A stretch of 64,000 nt of DNA from contig NZ_JAFJYB010000002.1 in assembly GCF_018777385.1 (NCBI RefSeq), positions 899,569 to 963,568 on the forward strand, in the 5' to 3' direction. Within the stretch, counting starts at the first letter, position 1. Each line of letters begins with the position of its first letter. The translations under genes and the position numbers were made by a program. Shown here piece by piece: positions 52,379 through 62,107 of the stretch. Under the pieces are notes generated by a model. It saw nothing but the letters and a program-made list of their open reading frames with translations. It was not told the DNA's origin and made no database searches. The DNA is from Candidatus Symbiopectobacterium endolongispinus. Its GTDB lineage: Bacteria > Pseudomonadota > Gammaproteobacteria > Enterobacterales > Enterobacteriaceae.

Positions 52379-53169
52379 ATGAAAACCAGAAAAATAGTCG
52401 TACCCACGCTTTGCATCCTGATAGGCGGCATAGCACAAAGCGTCAGGGCTGATGGAAGCGAGAACAGCAGTGCCAAAAGCCTCACGCTTGGCGTTGGTGG
52501 GCAATGCTCGCCGCGCTACAGCGGAGCCGACCAGGGAAGCCTGCAATTAAGACCGGTGATTCAGGCGCAGTATGACGCGCTGTTTTTTTGACACGTTTAG
52601 AGGGATTGGGTATCACTTGCAAAACGATGCAGGGCTTTATGTTGAGCATAGTCTGGGTGTCAATCCCGGTCGTAGCGATCGAAACAGCGGCTGGCGTGAA
52701 GGTTCTGACAAACTGAAAGGCATGGGGAAAATTGATCCCAGCGTTAACACCACGCTGACGGTAGGATGGGCGTTAACGCCGTGGTTGCAGTTGGAAGGTG
52801 CCGCGACGCTGCCACTCAGCGATTCACAAGGCGGACAATATCGCACCGCGCTGACGGTGATCCCTTTTCAAAGCAGCCGTGACACGCTTGTGGTGCAAAG
52901 TGCTGCACTGTTTGGTGATGCACGTTATATGAACCGTTTTTACGGGGTTAACCGTGAGCAAAGCGCGCGCTGGCTATTCCCGCTTCTATGCGCAAGGAGG
53001 ATTTTACGGTGTGGAGAGCAGTCTGACATGGTGACATCAGTTTACGCCGCACTGGGGAACGTCACTGAGCGTGGGTTACACTTGGCTCGGTGACCGGGCG
53101 GCAGAAAGCCCACTGGTTTATCGCCGTAATCAGACCAGCGGTATCATGGCAGTGAATTATACCTTTTGA
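52379..53169 (+). pseudogene. MipA/OmpV-family outer-membrane protein, two frameshifts and a stop
   Basis: Signal peptide MKTRKIVVPTLCILIGGIAQSVRA, then SLTLGVGGQCSPRYSGAD typical of MipA/OmpV. A seven-T run at 52583-52589 carries one base too many (ALFFDTFRGIGYHL in corrected frame). A second shift near 52965-52975 precedes GYSRFYAQGGFYGVESSLTW, followed by TGA at 53032-53034. The same frame continues to SGIMAVNYTF and a stop at 53167-53169, the aromatic end of an outer-membrane barrel. It is divergent from the response regulator gene. Confidence 0.82.
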
Positions 53170-53264
53170 CAGCGCCAATCTATTTGCGGTGGGCAGAACT
53201 CACACCCGGCAAGGATAATCTTGTTGTAAGATAAGAATTTCAGCCAGTCATTATAAGGTTATGT

Positions 53265-53708
53265 ATGCTTCAGCTCCGCCCGTCAACCGCAGATGATTTT
53301 TCACGCATTATGGCTATCTGGCGTAGCGCGGTAGAGGCGACTCACCTTTTTGTTGCGCCAGAAGATCGCGCGGCGATTGAGACTGAGTTGCGCACCTTTT
53401 TTCCTCAGGTGACGCTTACCCTGGCTGTGGAGCCGAGTGGTAACATCGTCGGTTTTATGTATTTACATCAGGGCCATTTGGAAGCGCTTTTTGTAGATGC
53501 CGATCACCATGGCAAAGGCATTGGCCGTACGCTGATCGGCGCTGCGTTGGCGCGCTATCCGCAACTGACCACCGATGTGAATGAACAAAATGTCCAGGCG
53601 CTGGCGTTTTATCAACGCCTGGGTTTTGTGCGTACCGGGCTCTCTGCCCTCGATGGGCAAGGGCGAGCTTATCCGTTGTTGCATTTGCGGTATCTGCCGC
53701 CGTCCTGA
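53265..53708 (+). CDS. GNAT-family N-acetyltransferase (YjaB-like)
   Basis: Cytosolic acetyltransferase of 147 residues, the length of E. coli YjaB and similar along its length. The acetyl-CoA P-loop reads HHGKGIGRTLI at residues about 85-95 (Q/RxxGxG/A type). LTTDVNEQNVQALAFYQRLGFVRTG near residues 104-128 matches motif B, and YPLLHLRY lies at the C-terminus. Intact and preceded by a usable start context. The acceptor substrate is unknown. Confidence 0.85.
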   Translation: MLQLRPSTADDFSRIMAIWRSAVEATHLFVAPEDRAAIETELRTFFPQVTLTLAVEPSGNIVGFMYLHQGHLEALFVDADHHGKGIGRTLIGAALARYPQLTTDVNEQNVQALAFYQRLGFVRTGLSALDGQGRAYPLLHLRYLPPS

Positions 53709-53927
53709 TTCAGTCTCTCGTTTTGCTACCACGAGAGAGCTATGGGGTGTCGATAGAGATGACGGTTCAGGAATTGCCTGGAAAAGCAATAATTAACAAT
53801 ATCAGTATCTTACATTGACCATTCCTTTTCTGTGACCAGCGTTGAAAATCGCTGCTGTCCTGCTAAAGAAATCCCTGCTGACGTCGTTAAAAATAACGTA
53901 TCCCTTATAAATATATGGACGTCTAGC

Positions 53928-55831
53928 ATGTACAAAAATGGCATTTTAAAAACCACGCAGGCGCGCTTCAGCCTATTTCTTATCGGCTTTTTTGGACTAT
54001 TACTCATTCTCACGTTTGTTGTTATTCGCCAATTTGTTTCTCCCCAGTTGATTGAAAATGAAAGCAATCTAATCCGCCTTACTGTTGATCGCCAGGCGCG
54101 AGCGATCACGGAACAGATGAATCGGGTGCAAGCGCAACAGAAAACCATCACTGAACTGGTCAGTGTATTAAGCAGCGGGCAGATAGATACGCTGCTCCCC
54201 AATCTGGTTAACCAGTACAATGATTTGAACGTGTTTGGCGGCGGGATTTGGCCATTACCGGGCGTGCGTGATGCGGCGCGCGATCGCTTCAGCACTTTTT
54301 TTGCGCGCGATACGGCAGGTCAACTTCACGTCAATACTGTATGGAACCAGCCTGATTCAGAAAAATATTGGGAGCAACCCTGGTATAAAGAGGAGATGAG
54401 TATGGCCCAGGGTCAGTGCGCATGGGCCAAAGCCTATCAAGATGCCGCCAGCCCCCAACCGCGTACCAACTGTGCCATGGCGATAACCCGCGACGGCAAA
54501 CCCTGGGGCTTTGCTACCATCGATGTCACTTTAGGCTTCTTCAACAAGCTCGCAAATGAAATGAGTACTGCCGTTGAAGGTAACGTACTGATTGTGGAAG
54601 CGGATGGGAAAGTGGTTGGCAACGGTCAACCGGAGTATGGCAGCGCGGCGTTGCCCAATCTTAAGGATCTGAAGACCCCGGCGGCGTCACCGTTGCAGGC
54701 GTTGTTATCGCGTGCCGGTAACTCGGCTATCGATGGAACATACGATGGGGCTGATGGAGAGCATACACTGCTGGTTCAGCCGATTGCCGGCAGCCCGTGG
54801 TATTTGGTTGTGGATATCCCCTCCAGCCATTTGTCACGCCACACCAGCAACATGCTGACAAAACTCACCGTAGTACAGGGGGCACTGTGCTTTCTGTTGC
54901 TGATTGTTCTGGTCAGTTTCTTCCGTATTTTTATGAAAAATTTAAGACTGTTACAGCATAATATTCAGGCGCTCTCTAGCGGAGGTGCGGATTTAACGCA
55001 ACGGCTGCCAACCAGTAAAAATCCTGAATTTAATGCGGTAGTGCAGAGCTTTAATGATTTCATAGCCTATCTGCAAGAGCTGATGCAACTGGTGGGGCAA
55101 AGCGCGCTGGCTATGTCCTCGGCGTCGCGTCAGATTGCCAGTGGTAACGCCGATCTCTCTTCGCGTACCGAGGAACAATCTTCATCGATTATCGAAACCG
55201 CAGCGTCCGTGGAAGAGTTGGCGGGGACGGTACGGCCGACAACGCGCGTCACGCCAGTAAACTCGCGGAATATGCGTCCGGTATCGCGCACAAAGGCGCA
55301 TCAGTGGTGAATGACGTGGTCTCCACCATGACCAAGATAAACGCGTCATCCAACAAGATTGTCGAGATCATTAGCGCATTCGATGGCATCGCCTTCCAGA
55401 CCAATATTTTGGCGCTGAATGCCGCAGTCGAGGCGGCGCGTGCGGGTGAGCACGGACGTGGTTTCGCCGTGGTAGCGGGAGAAGTGCGTTCACTGGCGCA
55501 ACGGAGTGCAACCTCTGCGCAGGAAATTAAAGCGCTGATCGAAGAGTCGGTCACCAATATTGAACAGGGCAGTAATTTGGTGCGACAGGCCGGTTCAACC
55601 ATGGAAGAGTTGATGAGCGGCGTGAACAGCGTGACCGGTGTTATCGCTGAGATCAGTTCAGCTAACGAAGAGCAAAGTAAAGGTATCGATCAAATCAACG
55701 TTGCAATCAACCAGTTGGACAACACCACGCAGCAAAATGCAGCATTGGTCGAGCAGGTTGCGGCAGCGGAGCAGTCCATGGAAGATCAATCCGTTCAATT
55801 GGAACAGGTGGTGTCGCGCTTTACCTTGTAA
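53928..55831 (+). pseudogene. Methyl-accepting chemotaxis protein, frameshifted before the signalling tip
   Basis: Inner-membrane chemoreceptor. It has an N-terminal helix (residues about 12-35), a double-Cache-like periplasmic domain (about 40-290), a second helix near 310-332, HAMP, then methylation helices ([21 protein letters not shown]). A frameshift near 55236 after VEELAGTV leads into [22 protein letters not shown] in another frame. The conserved hairpin tip ([39 protein letters not shown]) follows and the C-terminus lacks a CheR-binding pentapeptide. ATG 53928 was chosen because the longer frame upstream has no family similarity. Confidence 0.87.
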
Positions 55832-55852
55832 CTGCTAACCAATCAGGACGAG

Positions 55853-55899
55853 AGGGAACCACATTGATACTGGTGACAACGTCACAAGAGTGGTTCCCT
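55853..55899. terminator. Bidirectional stem-loop between chemoreceptor and blc
   Basis: AGGGAACCAC (55853-55862) pairs exactly with GTGGTTCCCT (55890-55899), with a nested GTGAC/GTCAC stem in the loop. It lies between two convergent genes, so a shared terminator is likely although the T run is weak. Confidence 0.7.
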
Positions 55900-55928
55900 T
55901 GCTCCTCGCTGATGCACTACCGATCGTG

Positions 55929-56465
55929 CTACCCGCGTGGCTGCTGGTTGACCCAAACCAGATTATCCACCGCAAAGCCGAGGGTTTTCGCTATAGACAA
56001 ATAGCGCTGTTTTACCTCAGCCGGGAGCTCTGGTGTGCGCGACAGTAGCCATAAATAATCGCGGTTTGGTCCACTGACCAAGGCGTACTGGTAATCGTCA
56101 TCCAGCGCGATCACGTTATAACCCCCATAGAAAGGACCAAAGAAGGAAACCTTGAGCGCCGCTGTTGTGGTTTTACCGGTGAAATAGGCTTTACCTTCAC
56201 TCGATTTCCACTGTTTCTTTAGCGGATCATAGCCTTGATTCAGCACGATCAGTCCCCCGTCACTGCGCTTTCCATAGGTTGCCGTCACCTGTTCCAGACC
56301 TCGCTCAAAACGGTTTTCCAAACGCGCTATTTCATACCATTTCCCCAGATAACGTTCAGCGTCAAAATCGGCAACAGGATTTACGCCTTTGGGGGGCGAG
56401 GGCGACTGGCAGGCGACCAGCGCCAGTGACAGTGCGATACCAGTAAGGATTGGCCAAATTTTCAT
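55929..56465 (-). CDS. blc: Outer-membrane lipoprotein Blc (bacterial lipocalin)
   Basis: Lipoprotein of 178 residues with signal peptide and lipobox LVAC (Cys19). Lipocalin signatures: RYLGKWYEIARLENRFERG near residues 39-57 (GxW motif), the TATYGKRSDG strand, YNVIALDDDYQYALVSGPNRDYLWLLSRTP near 115-145, and a C-terminal helix. Blc binds lysophospholipids and is induced by envelope stress in E. coli. Intact and of normal length. Confidence 0.93.
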   Translation of the reverse strand: MKIWPILTGIALSLALVACQSPSPPKGVNPVADFDAERYLGKWYEIARLENRFERGLEQVTATYGKRSDGGLIVLNQGYDPLKKQWKSSEGKAYFTGKTTTAALKVSFFGPFYGGYNVIALDDDYQYALVSGPNRDYLWLLSRTPELPAEVKQRYLSIAKTLGFAVDNLVWVNQQPRG

Positions 56466-56629
56466 GCGTACTCCTTGCGTATTTTTGAGGGAGTGAGCAA
56501 GTATAGAGCGGATATGCTGTTTTTACTGTGTACGCCGCTTATCCATGCAGGAAAAAAGAGGAGAATGCAGTGGTATTTCGACATTAAAATCACTGATCTG
56601 AAAATAATTTTTTGCCGTGGGGAAATGCA

Positions 56630-57846
56630 TCATTCTGGACGAGGCATTTCCAGCGTAAAGCGACAGCCTTTTTCTGTGCTATCGACCTGCATGTGCCAGC
56701 CCAGATGCTCCATGGATAAACCAAGTCCTTCGCCACGTTGCTGAGCACTGTGCAAAAAACGCTGAAATTGCTGCGGATCGATGCTGAGCGGCAGGCCTGG
56801 GCCGGTGTCGGAAACGATCAGCGTTGTGTCATGCAGCGTAATCCGCACTTCACCTTGCTCCGTATACTGGCAGGCATTGCGCAGCAGGTTCCAGATAATA
56901 CTGCGCGCCAGTTCTGCGTTGGGTATGTACATGGGGCGTTTGCGGTGCCTCCAGAATCAGCGTCACCGGTTTTTTTACCAGCCAGGGTTGGCAGCGTGTA
57001 ATACATTCCTCGATCAACGGACGCAGCTGTACGTCGGCGCGAGCCAACGTGTGCGGATCGCGTGAGAGCAGCAGGCAGGTCAGTTGGCGTTGCATTTCCT
57101 GTGTGGTGCGTACGATGCGTTCGGCGCTGGGTATCAAGTGGCTGTCGGCAGGCAATTGGTGCACGATGGTTTCCGCCGCACCACCTATGATAGCCAGTGG
57201 AGTGCGCAATTCATGGCTGGTATCGCTGACAAAGCATCGCTCACGGTGCAGAAACTGCCCCAGTTCCTCACTGTGCTGTGCAAACGCGCGCGCCAGCACG
57301 CCAATTTCGTCACTCGCATCCTGAAATGGCAAAGGCTTCTGTTTGCGTTGTACCACGTCGGCCAGGCGAGTAATGGGCGCGGTAACGCGCGCCGATGTTA
57401 ATCTTCCAATCCAGAACGCGCACAGAATACACAACAGAATCACCAACGGTGCAAAGCCGTCAATCAGGTATTCCAGAAACCTGTAGTACTTGCCATCCTG
57501 TAACAGGTAGTAGTCTTGATCGTTGAGCGTAAATACCAGCATATACCAATGATCGGATTTTTCCAGGCGATGGTAACCTGGGGGCGTAATGTCGCAGAGC
57601 ATCGGGTACGGTCTGTGGATCGTAAAACTGGCTGCCTTCAGGCAGTGTTGGAGAAATGCCTTTGACAATAGCTCTTTCCAACTGAGGCACCTCGTCATGC
57701 AGGCTTTTTGCGATGACATACGATCTCACTTCATCGTAATCAAGTTGCTCCGCGATAACCACAAACCCCATGACGGCTACCATCAGCAATACAAATGAAA
57801 TCGTAATGCGTGTCCTGAGCGTCATTTGCTGGTAAAGGGATTTCAT
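56630..57846 (-). pseudogene. Sensor histidine kinase, two frameshifts
   Basis: Membrane kinase starting at ATG 57846 (MKSLYQQMTLRTRITISFVLL). A frameshift near 57600 interrupts the periplasmic domain (PQTVPDAL then DITPPGYHRLEKSDHWYMLVF). The HAMP region and H-box (FVSDTSHELRTPLAIIGGAAETI) follow. A second frameshift near 56925 precedes IPNAELARSIIWNLLRNACQYTEQG (N-box) and DTGPGL and GEGLGLSM. It would pair with the response regulator 10 bases upstream. Confidence 0.85.
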
Positions 57847-57856
57847 GATGCTGGGT

Positions 57857-58567
57857 CTACTCGTTGTGTGATAATTCCGGCGCGACCTCCCCGGGCGTAT
57901 GGAGACGTAAGCCGACGCCATGCACCGTTTCTATCAGAGCAGATGTGAAGTTTTTGTCAATTCTCTGGCGCAGGTCATGAATGTGTGTGCGCAACGCACC
58001 ACTTTCAGGCGGTTCGTCGCCCCACAGCAGGTATCCCATCTGCTGTTTTTTAACCACGCCAGGCGCAGCGCGGACCAGACACAGTAGCAATTTGTGTGTG
58101 GTGGGTGTCAGGTTGATAGTATGACCTTGCCGCCATGCCTGCGGTGAGCGGGTGTCTACCAGCAGGTCTTCCCATGCCAGCATCCCTTGCACCTGTCGGC
58201 CTTGGGCGCGGCGCACTAATGCCTTGATACGAGCGTCGAGTTCCTTGAGCGAAAAGGGCTTGACCAGGTAATCGTCGGCACCCAGCGCCAAGCCCTGCAC
58301 GCGGTCTTCTACGGGATCGCGTGCTGTCAGCATCAGCACCGGCACGGGATTCTGAAATTCTCCCCGGAGTTTGCTGCATAGTGTCATACCATCCAATCGC
58401 GGCAGCATTAGATCTAACAAAATGGCGTCATAATCATGCTGCGTAGCCATATGCAGACCTGTGACACCGTCACGTGCATCGTCCAGCACATAACCCAGTG
58501 GCTCGAAAAAGTCGTACAGATTGGCCACCAACTCATGGTTGTATTCAATGATAAGCAGGCGCGTCAT
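57857..58567 (-). CDS. OmpR-family response regulator with altered acidic pocket
   Basis: Open frame of 236 residues. The receiver domain has phospho-Asp in ILLDLMLPRLDG (about residue 51), MLTARD and Lys in YLVKPF. The winged-helix C-terminus has WGDEPPESGALRTHIHDLRQRID and VHGVGLRL. The acidic pair that binds Mg2+, normally E-D, reads E-Y (Tyr codon at 58541-58543), a change expected to impair phosphorylation. Its cognate kinase directly downstream is broken. Target genes are unknown. Confidence 0.82.
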   Translation of the reverse strand: MTRLLIIEYNHELVANLYDFFEPLGYVLDDARDGVTGLHMATQHDYDAILLDLMLPRLDGMTLCSKLRGEFQNPVPVLMLTARDPVEDRVQGLALGADDYLVKPFSLKELDARIKALVRRAQGRQVQGMLAWEDLLVDTRSPQAWRQGHTINLTPTTHKLLLCLVRAAPGVVKKQQMGYLLWGDEPPESGALRTHIHDLRQRIDKNFTSALIETVHGVGLRLHTPGEVAPELSHNE

Positions 58568-58665
58568 GGGTCATCGGCATCCTTAAAAGATAAACGGCAT
58601 CTTAACAACTTCCTGACACACGCTTTTTGATACTGCACAGACCTTTCATTGATGGGGAATTGCGC

Positions 58666-59001
58666 GTGTATAACTGTCCGATATCCAAGCGATTCAATTT
58701 GCTATCGTTGACCTGGGTAGTCGGGCTGCTCTTCACCTCTATTGGATTTGTTGCGCAGTGGCAAACGCCAGAGTCCAACGTGGGGGTCAACAGCCTGCAA
58801 GCCAAGGAGCCAATACGACCTTTTACCATTATGCGCAATATTATCGGCTATGTGAAACACGGTTTGAAACGCACCACATCACGACTATTGAGCGCAGTGA
58901 ATGAGGATACCAAACGTCCTCAAATGCAATCGCAGGTGCCCAGACGAGAGCAGTATTGCCGATTTGTACCACTGGGCGTGGTGATGTTTACGAGGCGCTG
59001 A
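58666..59001 (+). CDS. Hypothetical small membrane protein, uncertain
   Basis: A 111-residue frame starting at GTG 58666, with GGGG at 58654-58657 upstream. Residues about 13-30 (LLSLTWVVGLLFTSIGFVA) form one hydrophobic helix, and the remainder is basic (RTTSR, KRPQMQ). There is no ATG start and no recognised family. It is divergent from the response regulator and ends at an inverted repeat. It could be the remnant of a longer envelope protein. Confidence 0.35.
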   Translation: MYNCPISKRFNLLSLTWVVGLLFTSIGFVAQWQTPESNVGVNSLQAKEPIRPFTIMRNIIGYVKHGLKRTTSRLLSAVNEDTKRPQMQSQVPRREQYCRFVPLGVVMFTRR

Positions 59002-59026
59002 ACACCCAGTTTAACCGGGTGTTCAG
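58998..59026. terminator. Perfect 10-bp inverted repeat between convergent genes
   Basis: CTGAACACCC and GGGTGTTCAG flank a nine-base loop between the hypothetical gene and the GAPDH pseudogene. It is probably a transcription barrier in both directions, although no long T run follows. Confidence 0.6.
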
Positions 59027-59035
59027 TAACTGCAT

Positions 59036-60035
59036 TTATGCGGGTTCGCGTTGACTTATCATCAGCGCTAAATCGACAAGGCGGTTTGAAAACCTCCATT
59101 CATTGTCGTACCAGGCGAGGATTTTGACCATATTGCCACCGATAACCAGCGTCGAGAGCCCGTCAATAATGGACGAACGCGGATCGCCATGGTAATCGCT
59201 CGAGACCAACGGTTCGTCGCTATAGCCGAGAATACCCTGTAACGGGCCGGAAGCGGCTGCTTCACGAAACGCATCGTTGACTTCCTCTACGGTTACCTCG
59301 CGCTCAAGAGTTACCGTGAGATCGACGATTGATACCACAGGAACCGGTACGCGCAGGGAATAGCCGGTCAGCCGTCCATCCAGTTCAGGGATCACTTTCC
59401 CTAGCGCTTTAGCCGCCCCACTGGAGTAGGGCACAATCGATAACGCGGCGGCGCGCGCGCCACGCAGATCCTTTTCCGCCTGGCTGTTGGTGTAGGCGTG
59501 AGTGGTATTCATCAAGCCATGTTTAATACCAAAATGTTGGTGCAGAACCTGTGCAGCTGGTGCCAGACCGTTGGTGGTGCAACTCCCATTAGCTGACGAC
59601 ATAGTGCTTTTGCGGATCGTATAAACCATGGTTCACGCCCATGACCACCGTCAAATCGTCATTCTTGCCCGGCGCAGAGATGATGACGCGCTTGGCTCCG
59701 CCGCTATTAATATGCACAGCAGCTTTTTCGCGTTCGGTGAAAAACCCCGTCGCTTCGATCACGATATTTACCTCAGCATCACGCCAAGGAATGCGCGCAG
59801 GATCGCGCTCGCTGAATACGGTGATTGGGTTACCATTAACGCTAAGTCGCCCATGGGATGATTCAACGAGGGCCGAGAGTGTGCCCAGCAGAGAGTCATA
59901 TTTTAGAAGGTGGGCCAGCGTTTTACTGTCCGTCAAATCGTTGATTGCCACGATTTGGATGTCTGGGTTGCCCAACGCAGCACGCAGTACGTTGCGCCCG
60001 ATTCTGCCGAAACCATTGATACCGACCTTGACCAT
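59036..60035 (-). pseudogene. Glyceraldehyde-3-phosphate dehydrogenase (Bacillus-type), frameshifted at the active site
   Basis: NAD-dependent GAPDH of the class found in Bacillus (VKVGINGFGRIGRNVLRAAL; DLTDSKTLAHLLKYDS; ISAPGKNDDLTVVMGVN), not the typical enterobacterial GapA sequence. One extra base near 59594 separates HYVVS from NGSCTTNGLAP, which holds the catalytic Cys. Downstream HAYTNSQ (active-site His), SSGAAKALGKVIPEL and YDNEWRFSNR remain. Because enteric GapA would be encoded elsewhere, this is likely a dispensable paralogue. It sits directly downstream of the galK/regulator fusion. Confidence 0.87.
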
Positions 60036-60113
60036 GATGAACTCCTTAGTGGTTGTCTCTGGAGTGACTGTAGGTCATAGGGATTTTGGCGTAAATGACA
60101 AAAAAGGATCACA

Positions 60114-61256
60114 TTACGCCATTTTGCGACAATGGAAGCGCTGGCGATATTCCCTGGGGGTTAATTGCAGCTGTTTTTCAAAAATACGGCGTAGGTTAAT
60201 GCTGCTACCAAACCCCGTATTGGTGGCAATGCGATCCAGCGTATCGGTGGTTTGTTCCAGATGTTGTCGTGCGGCGGCAAGGCGCGCTTATGACACATAG
60301 CGCGCCGTGGAAACGCCGGTTTCACGGGTAAATACGCGGGTAAAATTACGAGGGCTCATAGCGACTTTTTCTGCCAATGCTTCGACGTAGATATCGGCAG
60401 TAATATTATCGAGTATCCACATCTGCAAATCGCCGATCGGGCCTGCATTGCCGGTTTGGCGCAAGTTGTAACGGCTAAACTGTAATTGACTGCCAGGGCG
60501 ATGCAGATACATCACCAAATCCTGCGCGATATCGCGGGCAAGACTGAAGCCGTAATCTTCCTCAACCAGCGCCAGCGTCAGATCAAAACCAGAGCTAACA
60601 CCGCCAGAGGTCCAGATAGGGCCATCCTGTATATACAGCGGACCGGCTTCGACCTTTACCTCAGGGAAGGTTGCCTGCATGGTTTCCAGCAGTTTCCAGT
60701 GTGTGGTCGCCCGCCTTCCATTCAACAAGCCGCTCTGAGCAAGCAACATCGCACCGCCACAAATCGATGCAACACGGCGCGCATGCGGGGCGGCAAGGCG
60801 CAGCCAATCCACCACGGCAATGCCTTCCTGCTGGAAGACGGTGCCGACGGCCACTTCCAACGATGCCGATGAACTCAACCCCGCGCCTTGAGGAACGTTG
60901 CCACTGATAACGAGATCGGCGCCGTTAAAATGCGCGTTGCGCGTTTGCAGATGCTTTATCACACCTCGCACATAGTTTGACCATTGCCAAGTAGCATGTG
61001 GCACGATAGGTGCGTCCAGCGAGAAAGAATCCTGCTGATTATCATAATCCGCAGCAATGACGCGCACGATGCGATCCGAGCGCGGAGCACCACTGATCGC
61101 TGTCTGATAATCAATGGCGCAGGGTAGCACAAACCCATCGTTGTAATCGGTATGTTCACCAATAAGGTTGACGCGCCCGGGTGCCTGTATGGTCAGTGTG
61201 GTATGGTAGCCAAAGGTTTTAGCAAACAGGGACAGCGTTTTTTCTTTCAGACTCAT
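60114..61256 (-). pseudogene. Chimeric galK'-'glxA/ftrA-type regulator fusion with in-frame stop
   Basis: Residues 1 to about 143 are the N-terminus of galactokinase ([44 protein letters not shown]). From about residue 145 (nucleotide 60825) the sequence becomes a GlxA/FtrA-type regulator: DJ-1-like domain with [26 protein letters not shown], then an AraC helix-turn-helix ([27 protein letters not shown]). The two parts are exactly in frame. A TAA at 60288-60290 interrupts the second helix-turn-helix region, which continues (ARLAAARQHLEQTTDTLDRIATNTGFGS) to a normal end at 60114. Neither activity is expected: the kinase lacks two thirds of its fold and the regulator lacks most of its sensor domain. 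Confidence 0.88.
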
Positions 61257-62105
61257 GTTGATACTCCGGATTCGCGAAAATGGATGTCGCTTACCGCACG
61301 AAGACGTTCGGCCACTTGCTCTGGCGTGAGGTCACGTTGTGTTTCAGCGAGCATTTCGTAGCCAACCATAAACTTATGCATGGAGGCGGAACGCAGCAGC
61401 GGCGGGTAAAAATGGGCGTGTAACTGCCAGTGGGGACTATCCAGTTGGTTGAACGGCGCACCGTGCCAGCCCATGGAATAGGGGAATGAGCACTGGAAAA
61501 GATTGTCGTAGCGGCTGGTTAGCCGTTTTAACGCCAGTACTAAATCCACGCATTGTGCGTCGGTCAATGTGGTAATGCGCTGTACGTGTGTTTTCGGCAA
61601 CAACAGCGTTTCAAACGGCCACGCCGCCCAATAAGGGACGACCGCCAACCAGTGCGCCGTTTCCACCACCGTCCGACTACCGTCTTCGCGTTCGCGTGCG
61701 GCATAGTCCACCAGCAAGGGCGAACCGTACTCGCTGAAATAGGCTTGTTGCCGGCGGTCTTCGTTTTCGGCTTCATTCGGCAGGGAACTGTTGGCCCACA
61801 CTTGTCCATGCGGATGCGGATTTGAACAACCCATCGCCGCCCCTTTGTTTTCAAAAACCTGCACCCAGGGGTAGGTTTGGCCCAGCTCTGCGGTTTGCGC
61901 CTGCCAGGTTTTTACCACCCTTTCTAAAGCGGACACGCTCAGTTCCGGCAGCGTTTTACTGTGATCCGGCGAAAAACATGTTTTGCTGGAGCTTTCTGTG
62001 CGCCTTGCCAAGGGCGTTTTGCCCGGTGCGGAGAAACCAGAACCCACTACCCCGTTAGCGGGTTGTAACGGCGATGGGGATGATCGACCGGATAAATTGC
62101 ATCAT
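61253..62105 (-). pseudogene. galT: Galactose-1-phosphate uridylyltransferase, deleted and interrupted
   Basis: From ATG 62105 the beginning ([19 protein letters not shown]) needs one extra T, then TAG at 62047-62049 replaces Gln ([18 protein letters not shown]). Near 61980 the sequence jumps from APAKHV to [13 protein letters not shown], missing about 65 residues including the CxxC zinc ligands. The remainder matches E. coli GalT closely, including the catalytic [12 protein letters not shown]. The stop overlaps the galK ATG. Confidence 0.92.
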
Positions 62106-62107
62106 GG

